From Margaritifera margaritifera (taxonomy: Eukaryota > Mollusca > Bivalvia > Unionida > Margaritiferidae): 64,000 nt of DNA. The notes under the pieces are model-generated. The model saw only the letters and a program-made list of their open reading frames with translations, made no database searches and was not told the origin of the DNA. Positions 1 to 15,648 of the stretch are shown in pieces. The DNA is taken from the NCBI GenBank assembly GCA_029931535.1, contig JAQPZY010001548.1, positions 765,001 through 829,000 on the forward strand, read 5' to 3'. The position numbers were made by a program, and so were the translations under genes. Each line of letters begins with the position of its first letter. Positions within the stretch are counted from its first letter, which is position 1.

Positions 1-2600
1 AAATTAATTAGTTTAAAAATAACTAAAGAACTGATTTTTGTGTATTTACCGTACACCCCACCCAAGGCTCTAAAATAAAGTTAAAAACTTCTGGCCCCGA
101 AAATAAAACTGCACCGAAAAAAAGCCGTTCAAACGGGAAATTTTTGACTCAACGTCAAGTCGTTCTCGCATTGAGCGATAGTAAATTTTGGCGTTACAAG
201 ATTCGTAATCGAACGTGTCATATCTATGGAAACTACGGTATTGAAATAAACCCTACCTCGAAAGCAAACCAACCTCGATGATAAGCCAATCATGAATTAC
301 TAATTAGCAAATATGTCAAGCTGAGGCTCATTTTTTAATTTGGGGGTAAATCTATACGTATGAAAGACCATGATCAACCATCATGTCATATGGATATTGG
401 CCTTGACCAATGCTGAAGGTGATTGATAGTTTTTTATGAGAATATCGACTTTGGCTATCCCATATTAATAGTTGCAGAAGGTTGTTCAAGATATAACTCT
501 ACCATTGTAACTAATTATCCTCTGAATTAAGACACACACACCCCAAAAAAAAAAAAAAAAAAAAAAGAATGAAGAGCGTACACATTGATCAGCTGGCTAA
601 TTATGCTACAGCAGATCTGAGTTCAGACTGTTCTGATTTGGGCTTGGGTTTGCCTTATATACGGATTAATACAGTAGTGAATTCAGTAAATATGGTAAGT
701 GTTGGGTAAGCTAAATATTTGTAAGAGTTTTAAACAGTGAAAATAAACAATGGAGCCAATAAAAGGAAGACGAGAGTTAAATCAGAAAACTTACATCGTA
801 TAGTGCGTTTCTCATCAAAAGCAGTCCCTCTGTAAGGTCATCTATGTCAAAATTTACATGACAAATAACAGATATTATTAAACAAACGTGAATAAAACTA
901 CGAGTCACGTATATCACTAAGCCTATTTATAGAATATTTTCATAAAACATTACGTTGTACCAATCCACCCGTAAGATAAAAAGAGGCGTTTCTTGCAGTT
1001 TCTTTCATTAAAATTATCATATCTTTTAGGATCTTATTGACATTTTTTGTTCATGGGCGTACCGTTCTATTCTCTGAATCGGAAGAAAAGATGAATATAG
1101 AGATTGTACACGAATGCTAAAGATTACATTTTTATGTATTCAGAAATTTAGGAGTGAGTCAAGTGGAATACGACCGTAAATTGACACTTAGAATATTGGT
1201 TCAAAACATGATACATTAAAAAAAAAAATTTAATTTTTAAAGTGCAGTTTTAGACTACTAGTATTGCACGGGAAGTGAGAAAAAAATTTAACAGCATGTT
1301 CAAAGAAGGCTTTGAAATGTACTTTTGATTTAAATACGGTTAAAATATCTTTTAGTATGAAAAATTGTTGAATACTTTGGGTTATTTTTTAAATTATCGA
1401 GGCCAAAATTTCCTGTGTTTTTGTTTTCCGATTTTTAGAAAATTTTAGGAGGAAAATATAAACAAAAATCTGTATTTTTAAAAATTTTATTTGACTAAGT
1501 TTTATCTACGTCGAGTTTTCTTGCTTTTTATCATCTATCACTGAGTTGAACAATGAATGCCATTAACATGACGCCAAAAAAGAAACTCTCACTGTTCTAT
1601 CATTGTGTGAAATTTGTGTGAAATTTTACACAGAAATAGCTTAATAATAAAAAGCGAATTTTAAGACAGCGGAATCTCTGAGTTCTATCATTAGTAGAAA
1701 TATTGCTGCAGTACATAAGCAACCATGCTATATAATTACCAATTAATTGTTAGAAAGTAGTGGAAATTTGACATGAAAAAGCACAGTCATTGTGTGTATT
1801 CATGTCTGAGTATAATAAAAAGAGTTATTTCTTGAATATTTGTGTAAATATTTGTAGTGATACGACAATAAAAATATCTTATCGAATCCAGTTATTGGAT
1901 GTCTGCGTGTCCAAGTCCATTAGTATACAACGACAGCTTTAGGATTATAAAACGGGATATCTGGAAAGTAGTCCATTCGTGAAGTTCTTTTTCCTCCTTT
2001 CTCTCATAACTTTCATTCCTTACATTTCTTTCCTGCAATATAGTTTGTGTGTTGATTGTTGACTTGCATGCTTGCTTACTTTCTTGTGTTTATTTGTTTG
2101 TTCTTCCCACCTTGTGTTTTTCATTTAATGATAGGGATAAATTTGTGAGTTCGTGTAAACTTGTTTTCTATCCTTTTGTAACGTTATTGCCGATTATGGG
2201 AAATTTCACACACTTAGATTTTCAAAGAATTCTGATTTAGAAAAATACATGTGTTTGAGTTTCGCGATTTTTTTGTGGCTATTTTCCAATTTGTTGATTC
2301 CATCCCACGAAGATACATTTTCGCGAGATATTGCCGTGCGCAAATCACCAATATTGAACCACGTGGAAATTGTCCCATATACGATATGTTTGACAATGTT
2401 TTGATTTCTATTATATGTAATAGTGTCTAAACTACAATAAATAAGTTTGAGAGACGAATAAATCAACAGTAAAAACTTTTATCTACATCTTCGGATACTT
2501 TCACTCGTACAAAAACACATTAATACATTCATAAATATGTAAAAAATTTCGCACATGCAAGAATACATGCTTGCTGACAATGTAAACTTGCTTACATTAT
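1..2600. other. Intergenic, no gene seen
   Basis: AT-rich sequence with frequent stop codons in all frames. It holds a poly(A) run at about 545-566 and no open frame with recognisable protein features, no tRNA-like fold and no clear terminal repeats. Short open frames near 2049 and 2206-2466 show no domain or codon pattern that would support coding. Confidence 0.6.
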
Positions 2601-2612
2601 TCGTATTTAAAG

Positions 2613-2754
2613 TACATACATACATACATACATACATACATACATACATACATACATACATACATACATACATACATACATACATACATACATACATACA
2701 TACATACATACATACATACATACATACATACATACATACATACATACATACATA
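2613..2754. repeat. (TACA)n microsatellite
   Basis: Nearly perfect tetranucleotide array of about 35 units, continued by degenerate copies to about 2815. It reads as long open frames of Met-Tyr-Val-Cys or Thr-Tyr-Ile-His repeats, which are artefacts of the 4-bp period. Confidence 0.97.
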
Positions 2755-3710
2755 GGAACAGAATGACCAAGAAAATACAGATAGAAAAACAGGCAGACAG
2801 ACATACATACATACATATAGGCATATAAAACGAGGGACAGACGGACTGAGGGACATACAGACAGATTTGTCACTGTAAATGCAATAATTTTAATCATAAT
2901 TAGGACAATTACTAGAAAATATGCTGTTTACGTATTTTACATTTTTTTTCGTGAACACGGTTCAAACAACACTAATTAAACTCATAATTGATTTGGACAT
3001 ATGTAAACACCATCGCGTGTCGTCTGGCGGATTTTAAAATATTTACGGAAGGTTTGGTATGTAGTAACTATGTACGACGTACATATGTACACACAATCCA
3101 ACGAGGGGATGCCAGGCACTGAAACATTCGCCCTTATTTTTAAAAGCTAAATTACTTTAAAGAATAATATCAACTTTCTGTATTACCTTTGTTTGCAATG
3201 ATACACAAGCAAGCTGAAAACCCAATCATTTTAATAAATGAATTAAAAAATTAAACGGTAACAAAGAAATAACAGAGAATGAAATAAAAACAACAATAAC
3301 AAAAACATAAATAAAAAGGATTGAAGTTGGACATTAAAAACAATCACTTTTATCAGTAGGAGCGATGCACATTTTCTGGACTTTGTCATATTAAACCTTA
3401 TTGGTTTGTTGAGCGATTGATGACATGTCTACTTTCTCAATAATAAGAAAATAAATCAGGTTTAAAACTACTTATCAACACTTTCGATACTTAGCATAAA
3501 ATATTCTAAGCCATAGATAGAATAAATGGCATTGTTTGTTAGCATGATCATAATCTATACTTTATTATATAATTTTACACAAACTCGTCCTCTAAATGTT
3601 GGTATGTAATTTTCAAGCTACCGTTAACATTTAGGATGTTGAAATTATAGTGTATAAGATATCCTCCCTCAAGCAAAATAAAACAGACAAACCTGGTTTG
3701 TTTCTTTTGA

Positions 3711-3713
<3 letters not shown>

Positions 3714-3770
<57 letters not shown>
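3714..3770. repeat. (CT)n microsatellite
   Basis: Uninterrupted CT dinucleotide run of about 28 units. The minus strand reads as Arg-Glu repeats, which are not a protein. Confidence 0.97.
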
Positions 3771-3773
<3 letters not shown>

Positions 3774-4906
3774 AATATAGCGCATTTATCGAATATTTAT
3801 AGTTTTTACACTTACAAGACAAATCATTCGCCCAGTCCTCTTGTCACGAACGTGACATCCCCCCTTGTACAAATTAATGAATACATGGTGGTCAGTCTCT
3901 AGTGGACAATGTGACGTTGTAAATATTCAAATGGCACATTTGACACCGGATATTGGCCGAAAGTCAATTTCAAGTGTTTCTAAAAACAAGCAATTTAACA
4001 ACGACGTGAAAAACGTCCGGCGCACTCGTTATGTGGTCAAGCAGATCCGCACGTGCCGGTGGATTTTTGAGGAGGGTGCACTCACTGCAGTCTAGCATAG
4101 TTTGGTCAAATTTAGACAGTCTGAAGAACATACATACCCACAGGCGAAGAGCGTTTGGGAATAAATTAATTAACAGATGACAATAGTTAAGTTGGAATGT
4201 CAATATTGAGAAATTCACGTCCGAGTTTGTTGATTCTTCTGAAATTATATAGTTATTCATATCTGTAATTAGTTGTTTCAAATTAGTATGCAAATACTTA
4301 AAACTGTTTCATTAATGTAAGATCCAACACTTTGTTCATTACACCATGTTTTTTAGCCATATGACTTTAAAATGAGCACAGCAGAAACTATACATTTTAA
4401 TTAATTCTAAATGATAGGAGTACCTATGTTACATTATTGTAATTGATATTGGTAACAATATTTAATAAAACTGCCATAACACAAACAATTTATATTTTGT
4501 TCGTTTCTAAAACATCGCTCAAAATTGACCAAGTCCAAAGCATTTCAAAGACATTTTGAAACAATCCCTACAAATGTACATGGAACACATGTACAATCTT
4601 CACACCACAGTCATCATGCGTGTATTCAAATCACAGTGATCACTGATGTTACGGGTGACAACTTTACAACTATTTATGTAAGCGTCAATTTAAAAATGAA
4701 TAGGAATGTTTCGGATTTCGTCATTATTTGTTGATTCTTTAGAAAGTTTACTACATACTATTACCCAGGGACAATTACCATAATTTAATCTAAGTACTAC
4801 TAGCAATTAGAAGTAATTAACACTGTATAGTTTTTGCTGTGGTCATTTGAAGTCATACGGCCAAAATACATGATGTAATGACCAACGTATGGGCATAAAC
4901 TTTAAA
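3771..4906. other. Intergenic, no gene seen
   Basis: Contains open frames of 76 codons (3865-4095, plus) and 107 codons (3970-4293, minus) that overlap each other. Neither shows a recognisable domain, splice context or start context, so I do not call either a gene. Confidence 0.5.
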
Positions 4907-5338
4907 TCATTAAAACACATGTTCAAGTATTTATATTATATGCACAGCAAGAAGTTTTATAACCTTAGTCATTAAAACACATGTTCAAGTATTTATATTA
5001 TATGCACAGCAAGAAGTTTTATAACCTTAGTCATTAAAACACATGTTCAAGTATTTATATTATATGCACAGCAAGAAGTTTTATAACCTTAATCATTAAA
5101 ACACATGTTCAAGTATTTATATTATATGCACAGCAAGAAGTTTTATAACCTTAGTCATTAAAACACATGTTCAAGTATTTATAGTATATGCACAGCAAGA
5201 AGTTTTATAACCTTAGTCATTAAAACACATGTTCAAGTATTTATAGTATATGCACAGCAAGAAGTTTTATAACCTTAGTCATTAAAACACATGTTCAAGT
5301 ATTTATATTATATGCACAGCAAGAAGTTTTATAACTTC
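4907..5338. repeat. 62-bp minisatellite, 7 copies
   Basis: Seven head-to-tail copies of a 62-bp unit beginning TCATTAAAACACATG start at 4907, 4969, 5031, 5093, 5155, 5217 and 5279. The copies are almost identical; the main variant is ATATTATA versus ATAGTATA. Such homogeneity implies recent expansion or gene conversion. Confidence 0.96.
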
Positions 5339-5372
5339 AGATATAAATTAAAGAGAAATAAGTGGAAAAGTA

Positions 5373-5628
5373 ATCGTAGTTATGTGTTCGTGGGTGTGTG
5401 TTTAGTGTTCTCGTAGTTATGTGTTCGTGGGTGTGTGTTTAGTGTTCTCGTAGTTATGTGTTTGTGGGTGTGTGTTTAGTGTACTCGTAGTTATGTGTTC
5501 GTGGGTGTGTTTAGTGTACTCGTAGTTATGTGTTCGTGGGTGTTTGTTTAGTGTACTCGTAGTTGTGTGTTCGTGGGTGTGTGTTTAGTGTACTCGTAGT
5601 TATATGTTCGTGTGTAAGTGTTTAGTGG
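5373..5628. repeat. 37-bp GT-rich minisatellite, about 7 copies
   Basis: About seven copies of a 37-bp unit containing TCGTAGTTATGTGTTCGTGG. The last copies are degenerate and one lacks a GT pair. It lies about 35 bp after the 62-bp array. Confidence 0.93.
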
Positions 5629-5639
5629 TTACATTGTCG

Positions 5640-8600
5640 TCATGTGTACTGCGCGAAATTAGATATCAACGGGAGTACGTATCCAGTTGAAGTTAAAACT
5701 TTTAAAACAGTGCCCGCAACGAAGTTTATAAATGACTAACAAGTATTCTTTCATTGAGATGAATATACTCTTTCTTCTTTCATTCCATGCAAGCATATTT
5801 GACCTAATACTTGCGAGCGCCACATAGAGAGAGAGAGAGATTGCACTTTGAAAATGTTAGGCTGTGATTGCACGTGCTATCCCGTGCATCACCATATCTT
5901 GTGCAACAACCACATTAGGATAGATATCGACGAGTTTAAAAGTATTTAAGTATTTAATAGTTTTTGTAAAGGTTTATGAATCTTTTGGAAGAAAATAGAA
6001 ATAAAGTTGACATAAATTGGGTGGCATTATACTTCACATTTTACATTTTATATGGGACACTTTCAGGAGTGTCATTTAATTTGTACATGAAAAGTTTGTT
6101 ATTTTTTCGTTTATTTCTTTTATTTTGTAGCAATCGATATGTTATGGCAAACAAATTTCATACTCACGCAATTGTGATGAAGATCATGACGCACTTTAAA
6201 ATGCAGCAATGAAAACTTAATATTTTTCCCTCATATCTCACGTTTATAAACTTGTAAGGAAGCTTCTCAACCGCGATGAATGGAGTAAAAGAACAAGAGC
6301 CCCCATATGTAAGGTGTCTTCGCGATGAAACATCTGTCATTTTATGTTTGCTTGGAAACGATTTTCAACTGATGAAAATACAACATACCTTGAATTATTG
6401 CCAACAGGTAACAGAAGACTCTAATTTATATAAAAAAAGCTGAACGTCGTTTGTTACCTTTGTTTTTCAGAATATCACAGCCAAAGTAATGTCGCTAGAT
6501 AGTTGGCGCAGAGACCACGTTCAATGTATAATTTCAGTTCGTGCTGCATTTATCACATACACAAAATATAATCGACGGTTCACCTTCAGATATATTATCT
6601 TTTTGTTCTTCTTCTTTACAACTTTGTGTTCATATTAATATATACGGTATCACTTAAGATCCCATTTCCACACGCACACAAAGAACCGTCCTATTTCCCT
6701 TTGACATAGAAAAGGACAGACATGACATCTTCATAATTCTGGCCTTTTTTCACCTGGCTTAAGGGTCTTTGACATCCGGACATGTAAATTACGTATTTAA
6801 GTCTAATGTTTGAAAGGGACAACGGTTAAAACGGCATTTATTTAAATTTTGCTTGGCACAATTAGCCTTTGTGTTCATATGGCCAATTTTAAGACTTCAT
6901 TAAACACCTTGAGCAAAAGTTGTGGGAAATTCTACGCGAGCTTGGGCATTTTTTTGTGAATGTTTTCCATTATTGTTTGTACTCCATAAATTATGATACA
7001 GACGCACTTGGACATTTGTAGATTAAGTATTCACTTTTTATGCAGTTTTATCGCCATCGGATTATATATTATGTCCCCAGTGTCTTTTAGGGAAGTATAC
7101 GGTACACTTTGCTGATTGAAGGAAATTGTGTTCCTAGTGTCTATAGTTATGAGCCACTGGGGAACCAAATCAAACAAAACCCATCAATTGTAACTTCGTT
7201 GTTGACAAGAATAGTTCCGTGGAAATGTTATTTTCTGTTACATATATTTGTTCATGGATGTAATGTAATGGTCGATTTTTTTAAAATGCATCATACACAC
7301 ACATAAAGCATTGTTTTGTACAATTTTATATAAAAATTTTTTTACCTGTTTTAGTTTTAATTACTCTTATTTATAAATTTTCATTAATTACACAAAAATG
7401 TATAACAACTTCTACTTTCAACTGAATGAAAACATGTGTTTGATATATGTAAAGGCACAAAAATGTATAACAACTTCTACTTTCAATTTAATGAAAACAT
7501 GTGCTTGATATATGTGAAGGCACAAAAAAGTATGTTTATGGCTTCGTCATCTATGTCCTTAAAATTGTTCTGATCATTAAGGGAGTTTTAAACCATTTAA
7601 AAGAGATTTATATTTTTAAAAATGTTGTAAGACGTTTGATAAGACATTTCCAAACCTGGAGTCTTTCTTACAATTCATCCATGTGTGTGTGTTTGATATT
7701 ATTTATAGATAATGTATGTTCCATTGTTTCATATAGACTAATATTTTTTTCACACAATTTTAATAAAATTAAACTTTGATAATTGAAACATAATCATTGA
7801 ACATTACTCGAATTATTTGCTCAATCCCAGTGTAAAACTTACTGTTACCTGCGACCTCGAAAACTCGAAACAACCAAAACTTGAAGAAAAAAATGGGCGC
7901 ACAGCACTTAGTGTTTTCGAGCTTGCGCTGTGATTATGCCATTTTTGTCTAATCATAATTTTGTCGTTAAAAATTAAAGGGTAATGTATGACTAACAGAA
8001 AAAGGAGATATGTCTAATTATAGAGATTTTCATAGCACCCGCCGATCAATTTCCTTTATGTTTTGTTTTTTTTTTCTGTTCGGGACCTCCAATTTTCTCA
8101 CGGTAACTTGGGCAACATTTTATTTTTCATCAACAGACAAATTCGATGAGAATCGGAGCTGATATGTGCAGCATAATAATATGGAGGTTCTACTAAAATG
8201 GCGCTAAACGGTTTTTAATTCACCGTCATTACGAGATATTTCAAGTTAAATTGTTAGGTTAAATTGAATTTACACGGGTTTAAAGGCCGCGCCTTCTTTT
8301 GACAACGTTGGAAAAGATCTGCCGGTGCTTTAAGAAACTTAGAATAGAGGTTGTAACTATTTTGAACCACATAATTCTAACAATTAGAGATACAAACCTA
8401 TCCGCGAATGACGCAGCATCGCATCTGGAATTACATTATTCGCAGATGCTTTCGACTCTTAGATGAGTACATGTAATATAAAAGAAAATGTCATCCCGAG
8501 ATAGCCCAGGTATAAATCAGGTAATTGTGAAGTATACATACTAGAAAGGAGCAAGATAATGTTTTGTTTGTCTCAGATTGGAATTTTTCAAATTGTGTTG
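5640..8600. other. Intergenic, no gene seen
   Basis: AT-rich sequence without recognisable genes. It includes a 64-bp direct duplication (about 7392-7455 and 7456-7519, containing CACAAAAATGTATAACAACT). Open frames at 5976-6212 and 7501-7779 are AT-biased, hydrophobic by composition, and unrecognised. Confidence 0.5.
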
Positions 8601-8639
8601 AAAGAAAGAATAAAAGATAGAAAAGAAAGTAAAGAAAGA

Positions 8640-8784
8640 TAGAAAAGAAAACACAAGTAACGCCCTGTCTAAGAAAACTTTTTAAGTTAAGAGTATACTT
8701 ATTTTGTTTTTACCATATCACAAATTCCAACAACATATACCACTTAATTTTGACGGCTTATATGTTGGCGCAACGTGTTCTTCT

Positions 8785-8819
<35 letters not shown>

Positions 8820-8960
8820 AAAGAGAACACAAGTAATGCCCAGTTTAAGAAAACTTGTTAAGTTCAGAGTATTCTTATTTTTTGGACCATATCACAAATT
8901 CCAACAACATATACCATTTACTGTTTGACGGCTTAGATGTTGGCGCAGCGTGTTTTTCTA
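8640..8960. repeat. Diverged tandem duplication, about 180-bp unit
   Basis: Two copies of a segment that runs AGAAAACACAAGTAA, then CATATCACAAATTCCAACAA, then GACGGCTTA and TGTTGGCGCA. They lie at about 8645-8785 and 8820-8960 and are separated by a (GAAA)n run at 8785-8822. An older GAAA-rich stretch precedes copy one, so the microsatellite may have moved with the unit. Confidence 0.85.
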
Positions 8961-9756
8961 GGTGGAGGAAACCGTATAGACAGGAAATCATTGGCCTTAG
9001 ATTCACAACCACTGAACCGTGCACCTGACGAAAAAGCGATCGCAGAGGGTACCGCTGCTTAAATAAAGAGTTTTTCTTTTTGAATTTATATGACGTGTAA
9101 GATATATTGAAATAACTAAAATCAACATTTTCTTGTGAAAGTTTATATGTTATGTTAAGCTGATAAGAATGAGTTCAATGTTTTTTTTTTATTTTTATTT
9201 TTTTAATTTTATTTTATTTGTACTAGAGTTCTGTTAAGAAAAGTATATATTTTTCATTGAAAAAATTCTCACGAGTGGCACGGTCATTTCTTACAGCTAA
9301 TTTCGGCTCTCTGAACTCACATTTTATGTAGTATTTTTTCTTTATATCCTAAATGGTAACTTACTTAATGAAACACGATTAGTAACTTACCATAACACAA
9401 TTTTAAATAACTATTTTTTAATTTTGAAACTCTATTCTTTGAAGTTTGACACAAAATTCTTGCTTGGTCAAATCCTGCTAGTCATTGAGACTTTTCTTAT
9501 ACAACGTAATGATGCGTGTATATAGGGGGTGGGTGGGTGGGTGGGGGTACAGTCTACTCTCATTTATGTGACACAAATGGTTAAGGTAAATTTGTCAGTT
9601 ACAACCGAATGCCGGATAAACTAAACTGGACCTTGGTTGTTTACCTCTAGGTGACTTCCTTCTTGTCTCAAGCTCTGTATGGATATATGAGAAACAGAGA
9701 AACAAATAAAGGAAAATAAAGGTGAAATGGAGATTAAGAAACACCACTATGTAAGT

Positions 9757-9805
<49 letters not shown>

Positions 9806-10392
9806 GAAAGAGATATTTGAATGGGGAACTGGAAAAGAATAAAATACGCCGATTCGTGTGGACAACATGTCGCCAAAAAGCAATCTCGCCGAAAGATAAT
9901 CTCAAGGATGCGTAAAGCTCGCTTTTTCATGCAGTTCATCGAGTTTGTAAAATGTTTGCCTCATCCCAAAAACACGTTTTTGAAAATGTATACCAATATG
10001 GCATATGAAGACCTGATAAACTGTATACATTTGATATAGTCATTTAGTAGTTTTATTTTACCCATGGCGTGTGCCATTTTTTTGTTGTTTACTTTCCTGT
10101 TTGCTTATGCTTACATGTCAATCTTTGCCCATTAAGGGCACTCTAACTGAAAAAACCACAACTTATCTTATCGTAATTTATTCCGCGAAGTTATCGCCGT
10201 GATGACTATTGAACAGAGGTATACTAAAACATTATATAAAGCGAAACGATCAAGGTTATTATCAGTAATGTTTATATTCAACGTCCAGGCGCAACGTATT
10301 AAGTTTTAATTTTGTTTATTTATTGGCGATTGATCACAACAATTGATAACAAAATTTGCAATTTGTTGCCAACTAAATTTGTTTGTTGTTTG

Positions 10393-10475
<83 letters not shown>

Positions 10476-11500
10476 CTGGTTTTGATGAATTTTTGGCAAG
10501 TGTTCGATTTAATTCGCCAATTTAAGTCGATGAGTTTGTCATCCAGCGATATGTAGCATCGGAAAAACCTAAAATCATCATCGTCTACGTTCAGTCATCT
10601 AACAGTTATAAGCATTCTTTTCTGCCTTGAAACAAAACTAATTTTGTTTCACATAAAACCTTGCCACATTGCCTCCTTTGTTTATACAACGTTAAAGCTT
10701 TTAAATAGTGGGAAAAAAACAAAATCCATCGTGACCTTTGATGTTTGAAGGTTAGATAATCATGAATAGGGGAAGCCCTTCTTAATAGCTACTTCAACGT
10801 TAAGGTTTATTGGGAAGACGCTTGCCTGAATGATGAATAAAAGAATAAATTTTTAATTAGATTAGTGATTTTTTTTTTTTTTTTAAATTAAACCCAAATT
10901 GCGGTATCGGAGTTGGATTAGCGAGACTAAATATAACAGAACAAAATGGTTCCCATCCTTCTGTCAGATTAATGCTAGATAAAGGCGACCTGACGGTAGA
11001 TAATTGATGGGCATATATTTCCAACGTCATCAAATGCATGACATCAGTTTTCCAACTTTTAGAGACCAGGAGGGATCTAGTTAAAGTTTAATGTTGAACA
11101 GCGCCCGATTCACGTTGACGCTCTTTTCAGATTTCTCATTGTTCATATTTTATATTAAAAACTAAAAGTTACTACTGTTTTTGTTGGCATTATTTTGATA
11201 GATACTTTTTCTCTTTATTTGGCTAAAAAAAATTTATCCATGTTTTATTCTTGCTAAAACGCTAAAGTTTGCAAATGCCGTAAAATGTAACTATATTTAA
11301 ACCTGGTTGATAGTTATGAAGGGTTGGGGAGCACCACTTTTTTGCAAATCATTCAGAAATTTGGCGTCATGTTAAATATAAGTTTACTGCATTTTATGCC
11401 TAAATGTCCTTGCTAATGTCAACATCGTGATATTTTCTGAATGTTTTTTATACAATTTAAAAAGTGTCTTTTTATTACCCTCTGCAAAGATTTGATAACA
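8961..11500. other. Intergenic, simple repeats only
   Basis: Holds a 44-bp poly(T) run (9758-9801), an (ATT)n run (10395-10439) that passes directly into (AT)n (10440-10471), and a G/GGGT-rich patch at 9526-9547. No gene recognised. Confidence 0.5.
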
Positions 11501-11690
11501 GCGTATAAGTCGGGTCCAACTGCAAACAACATAGACCCAGATCTGCCGTCGCAAATATGTGTTTGCAAATCAGGGTCTATGCTGTTTGTACTACTGATTA
11601 GTACTAACAAAATGCATAGACCCAGATCTGCCGGCGCATTATGCAACGGCAGATCTGCGTCTGTGCAGTTTGTAGTAGTCGTTTGGACTC
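11501..11690. mobile_element. Palindromic MITE, copy 1
   Basis: First of four copies of a short element made of two adjacent hairpins. Hairpin cores carry CATAGACCCAGATCTGCCG and its near complement around a CGCATTATGCG-type centre, linked by a CTGATTAGTACTAACA-like spacer. An outer GCGTATAAGTC end is visible at 11501. This copy is the most diverged: the first hairpin has AAATATGTGTTTG in place of the usual loop. The right terminus is not clear. No coding capacity. Confidence 0.85.
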
Positions 11691-11750
11691 ATGAGGTCCT
11701 CAACCACACAGATATCCAAACTTTTGTCTCGTACTCATAGATCAATGCAG

Positions 11751-13880
<2,130 letters not shown>

Positions 13881-13889
13881 AACCTGAAG

Positions 13890-14010
13890 AGAAAATCTTC
13901 GAAAATACGGCACCGATTACATAATCTTCGAAAACACGACACTGATTACTCAATCTTCGAAAACACTGCACCGATTATACCGTCTTCGAAAACACGGCAT
14001 CGATTACTGA
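13890..14010. repeat. 28-29-bp minisatellite, 4 copies
   Basis: Four diverged units containing ATCTTCGAAAACAC, then GCACCGATTAC. Each carries a TTCGAA palindrome. Confidence 0.88.
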
Positions 14011-14657
14011 ATCCACTCATAGGATATTAGAGATTACTACATAAGTTTTGGAAAAGTCTGAAAAGTCGAAATGGCAGGGATAGAAAATGCATTTAACAAC
14101 GTTTGCTCTAGCTTTTTAACGTCTTTGCAACTGTTTCTTTTTAAATTGTTCTTAAACGCGTATTTATGTCAACTATCATACAAACATGCTTAGACACGGA
14201 TGAAATGTGAATAAAAATGATACATAATGACAGCATCAAACATTATAATGTAGGAAGAAGAGCACCAAATAAAAAATGAACCAAAGGACAAGGCTGAAGT
14301 TAACAGACATTTGTCCCTAGAGAGTTAGGTTTTTGAAGCATAATATTATATGTAGAGAAGACAAAAATTCTTTGGATATATTTTGCATTAATTACCTCCG
14401 ACTTTTAAAATTGGGCCAAAAAAAGTGATATTGCACCTCGAATTCAACCACAAATAATGCATCAAATCAGTAAAAAAAAATTCTTTTCTTGTGCGGTTTT
14501 CCATGTCTTGGAAGCAATACTTACAATAAACCACATGGGATTACCTTAGCAAATTGATTTTACTAAAGATTGTGACAATGCAACACTATTAATTTAGCGA
14601 TAAATCACGGAGGTACTAGGCCCTGTTCTATACATAAAGGTTACTGTTTCATACTTG

Positions 14658-15206
14658 TGGTGCTTTTATGGACATGCACAGAACTTACCACGTTAAATGT
14701 CGTCTTCTAAATAGTTGGTGCTTTAATGGACATGCACAGAACTTACCACGTTAAATGTCGTGTTCTAAATAGTTGGTGCTTTTATGGACATGCACAAAAC
14801 TTACCACGTTAAATGTCGTGTTCTAAATAGTTGGTACTTTTATGACCTTGCACAGAACTTATCACGTTAAATGTCGTGTTCTAAATAACTGATGTTTTTA
14901 TGACCTTGCACAGAACTTACCACGTTAAATGTCGTGTTCTAAATAATGTATGTTTTTATGACCGTGCGCACAACTTACCACGTTAAATGTCGTGTTCTAA
15001 ATAATTTATGTTTTTATGACCTTGCGCACAACTTACCACGTTAAATGTCGTCTTCTAAACATTTGGTGCTTTTATGGCCATGCACAAAACTTACCACGTT
15101 AAATGTCGTATTAACTGGTGCTTCTATGGTCATGCACAGAACTTACCACGTTAAATATCGTGTTCTAAATAGCTGATGCTTTTATGGCCTTGCACAGAAC
15201 TAACTT
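14658..15206. repeat. 58-bp minisatellite, about 9.5 copies
   Basis: Head-to-tail units of about 58 bp. Each contains ATGGACATGCACAGAACTTA followed by CCACGTTAAATGTCGTGTTC. Individual copies differ by point changes and one internal deletion near 15110. The array ends about 330 bp before the first coding exon of gcm, so it may lie in its 5' intron or promoter region. Confidence 0.95.
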
Positions 15207-15538
15207 ATCACATACTGACAGATGATTCTGAACTCGTGTAAATACAAGTTTGCACAGAAAAAGAATCTTGAAAAATGCTACTTCCTCCATAAGTTTAGAA
15301 ACGCTACACTAATTCCGCAAGACGGAAAAAAATTCGTTGGTGTTTTCAGCCTTCATTTAAGATGTCTAGAGGATATTTCAACACCAACATATTTGACTTC
15401 GTATCAAGTTCTTAGAACTTCTCTTTCGATCAAAGTAAAATTAGTTTAAATTTAGATCTAAACATGCTACTAATTTCATAGTACAGTGTACTACATTTAA
15501 ATCATACAAGAAATTATACAAATTATATTGTCTTTCAG

Positions 15539-15648
15539 GCAGGATGACGCTGACAGAGGGGTCAGCCTACTTATCATCGGTCCAGGATGGTAGGGACGAC
15601 AAGGAACAGAGACACACGTGGGACATCAACGACAATGTCTTACCTAGG
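15539..15648 (+). CDS. gcm: gcm coding exon 1
   Basis: A pyrimidine-rich acceptor ending TCTTTCAG precedes GCAGG and the ATG at 15544, so transcription starts further upstream. It encodes residues 1-35, ending in the WDIND-x-VLPR start of the GCM domain. The next exon starts in phase 0, which requires the donor AGG|GTTGGT at 15649. That donor is weak, and a competing GT at 15653 would break phase. Confidence 0.88.

Noticed and set aside
2479..2897. Open frames of 60-125 codons rich in Met-Tyr-Val-Cys
   Set aside because: They are translations of the (TACA)n array. All frames of a 4-bp repeat without stop triplets stay open.
4907..5338. CRISPR-like array
   Set aside because: The 62-bp units are head-to-tail without unique spacers, and the genome is eukaryotic. 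It is a minisatellite.
15222..15449. 75-codon frame just upstream of gcm exon 1 as a possible upstream coding exon
   Set aside because: No GCM-family similarity and no donor that joins it in frame to the acceptor at 15538. The ATG at 15544 gives a normal N-terminus.
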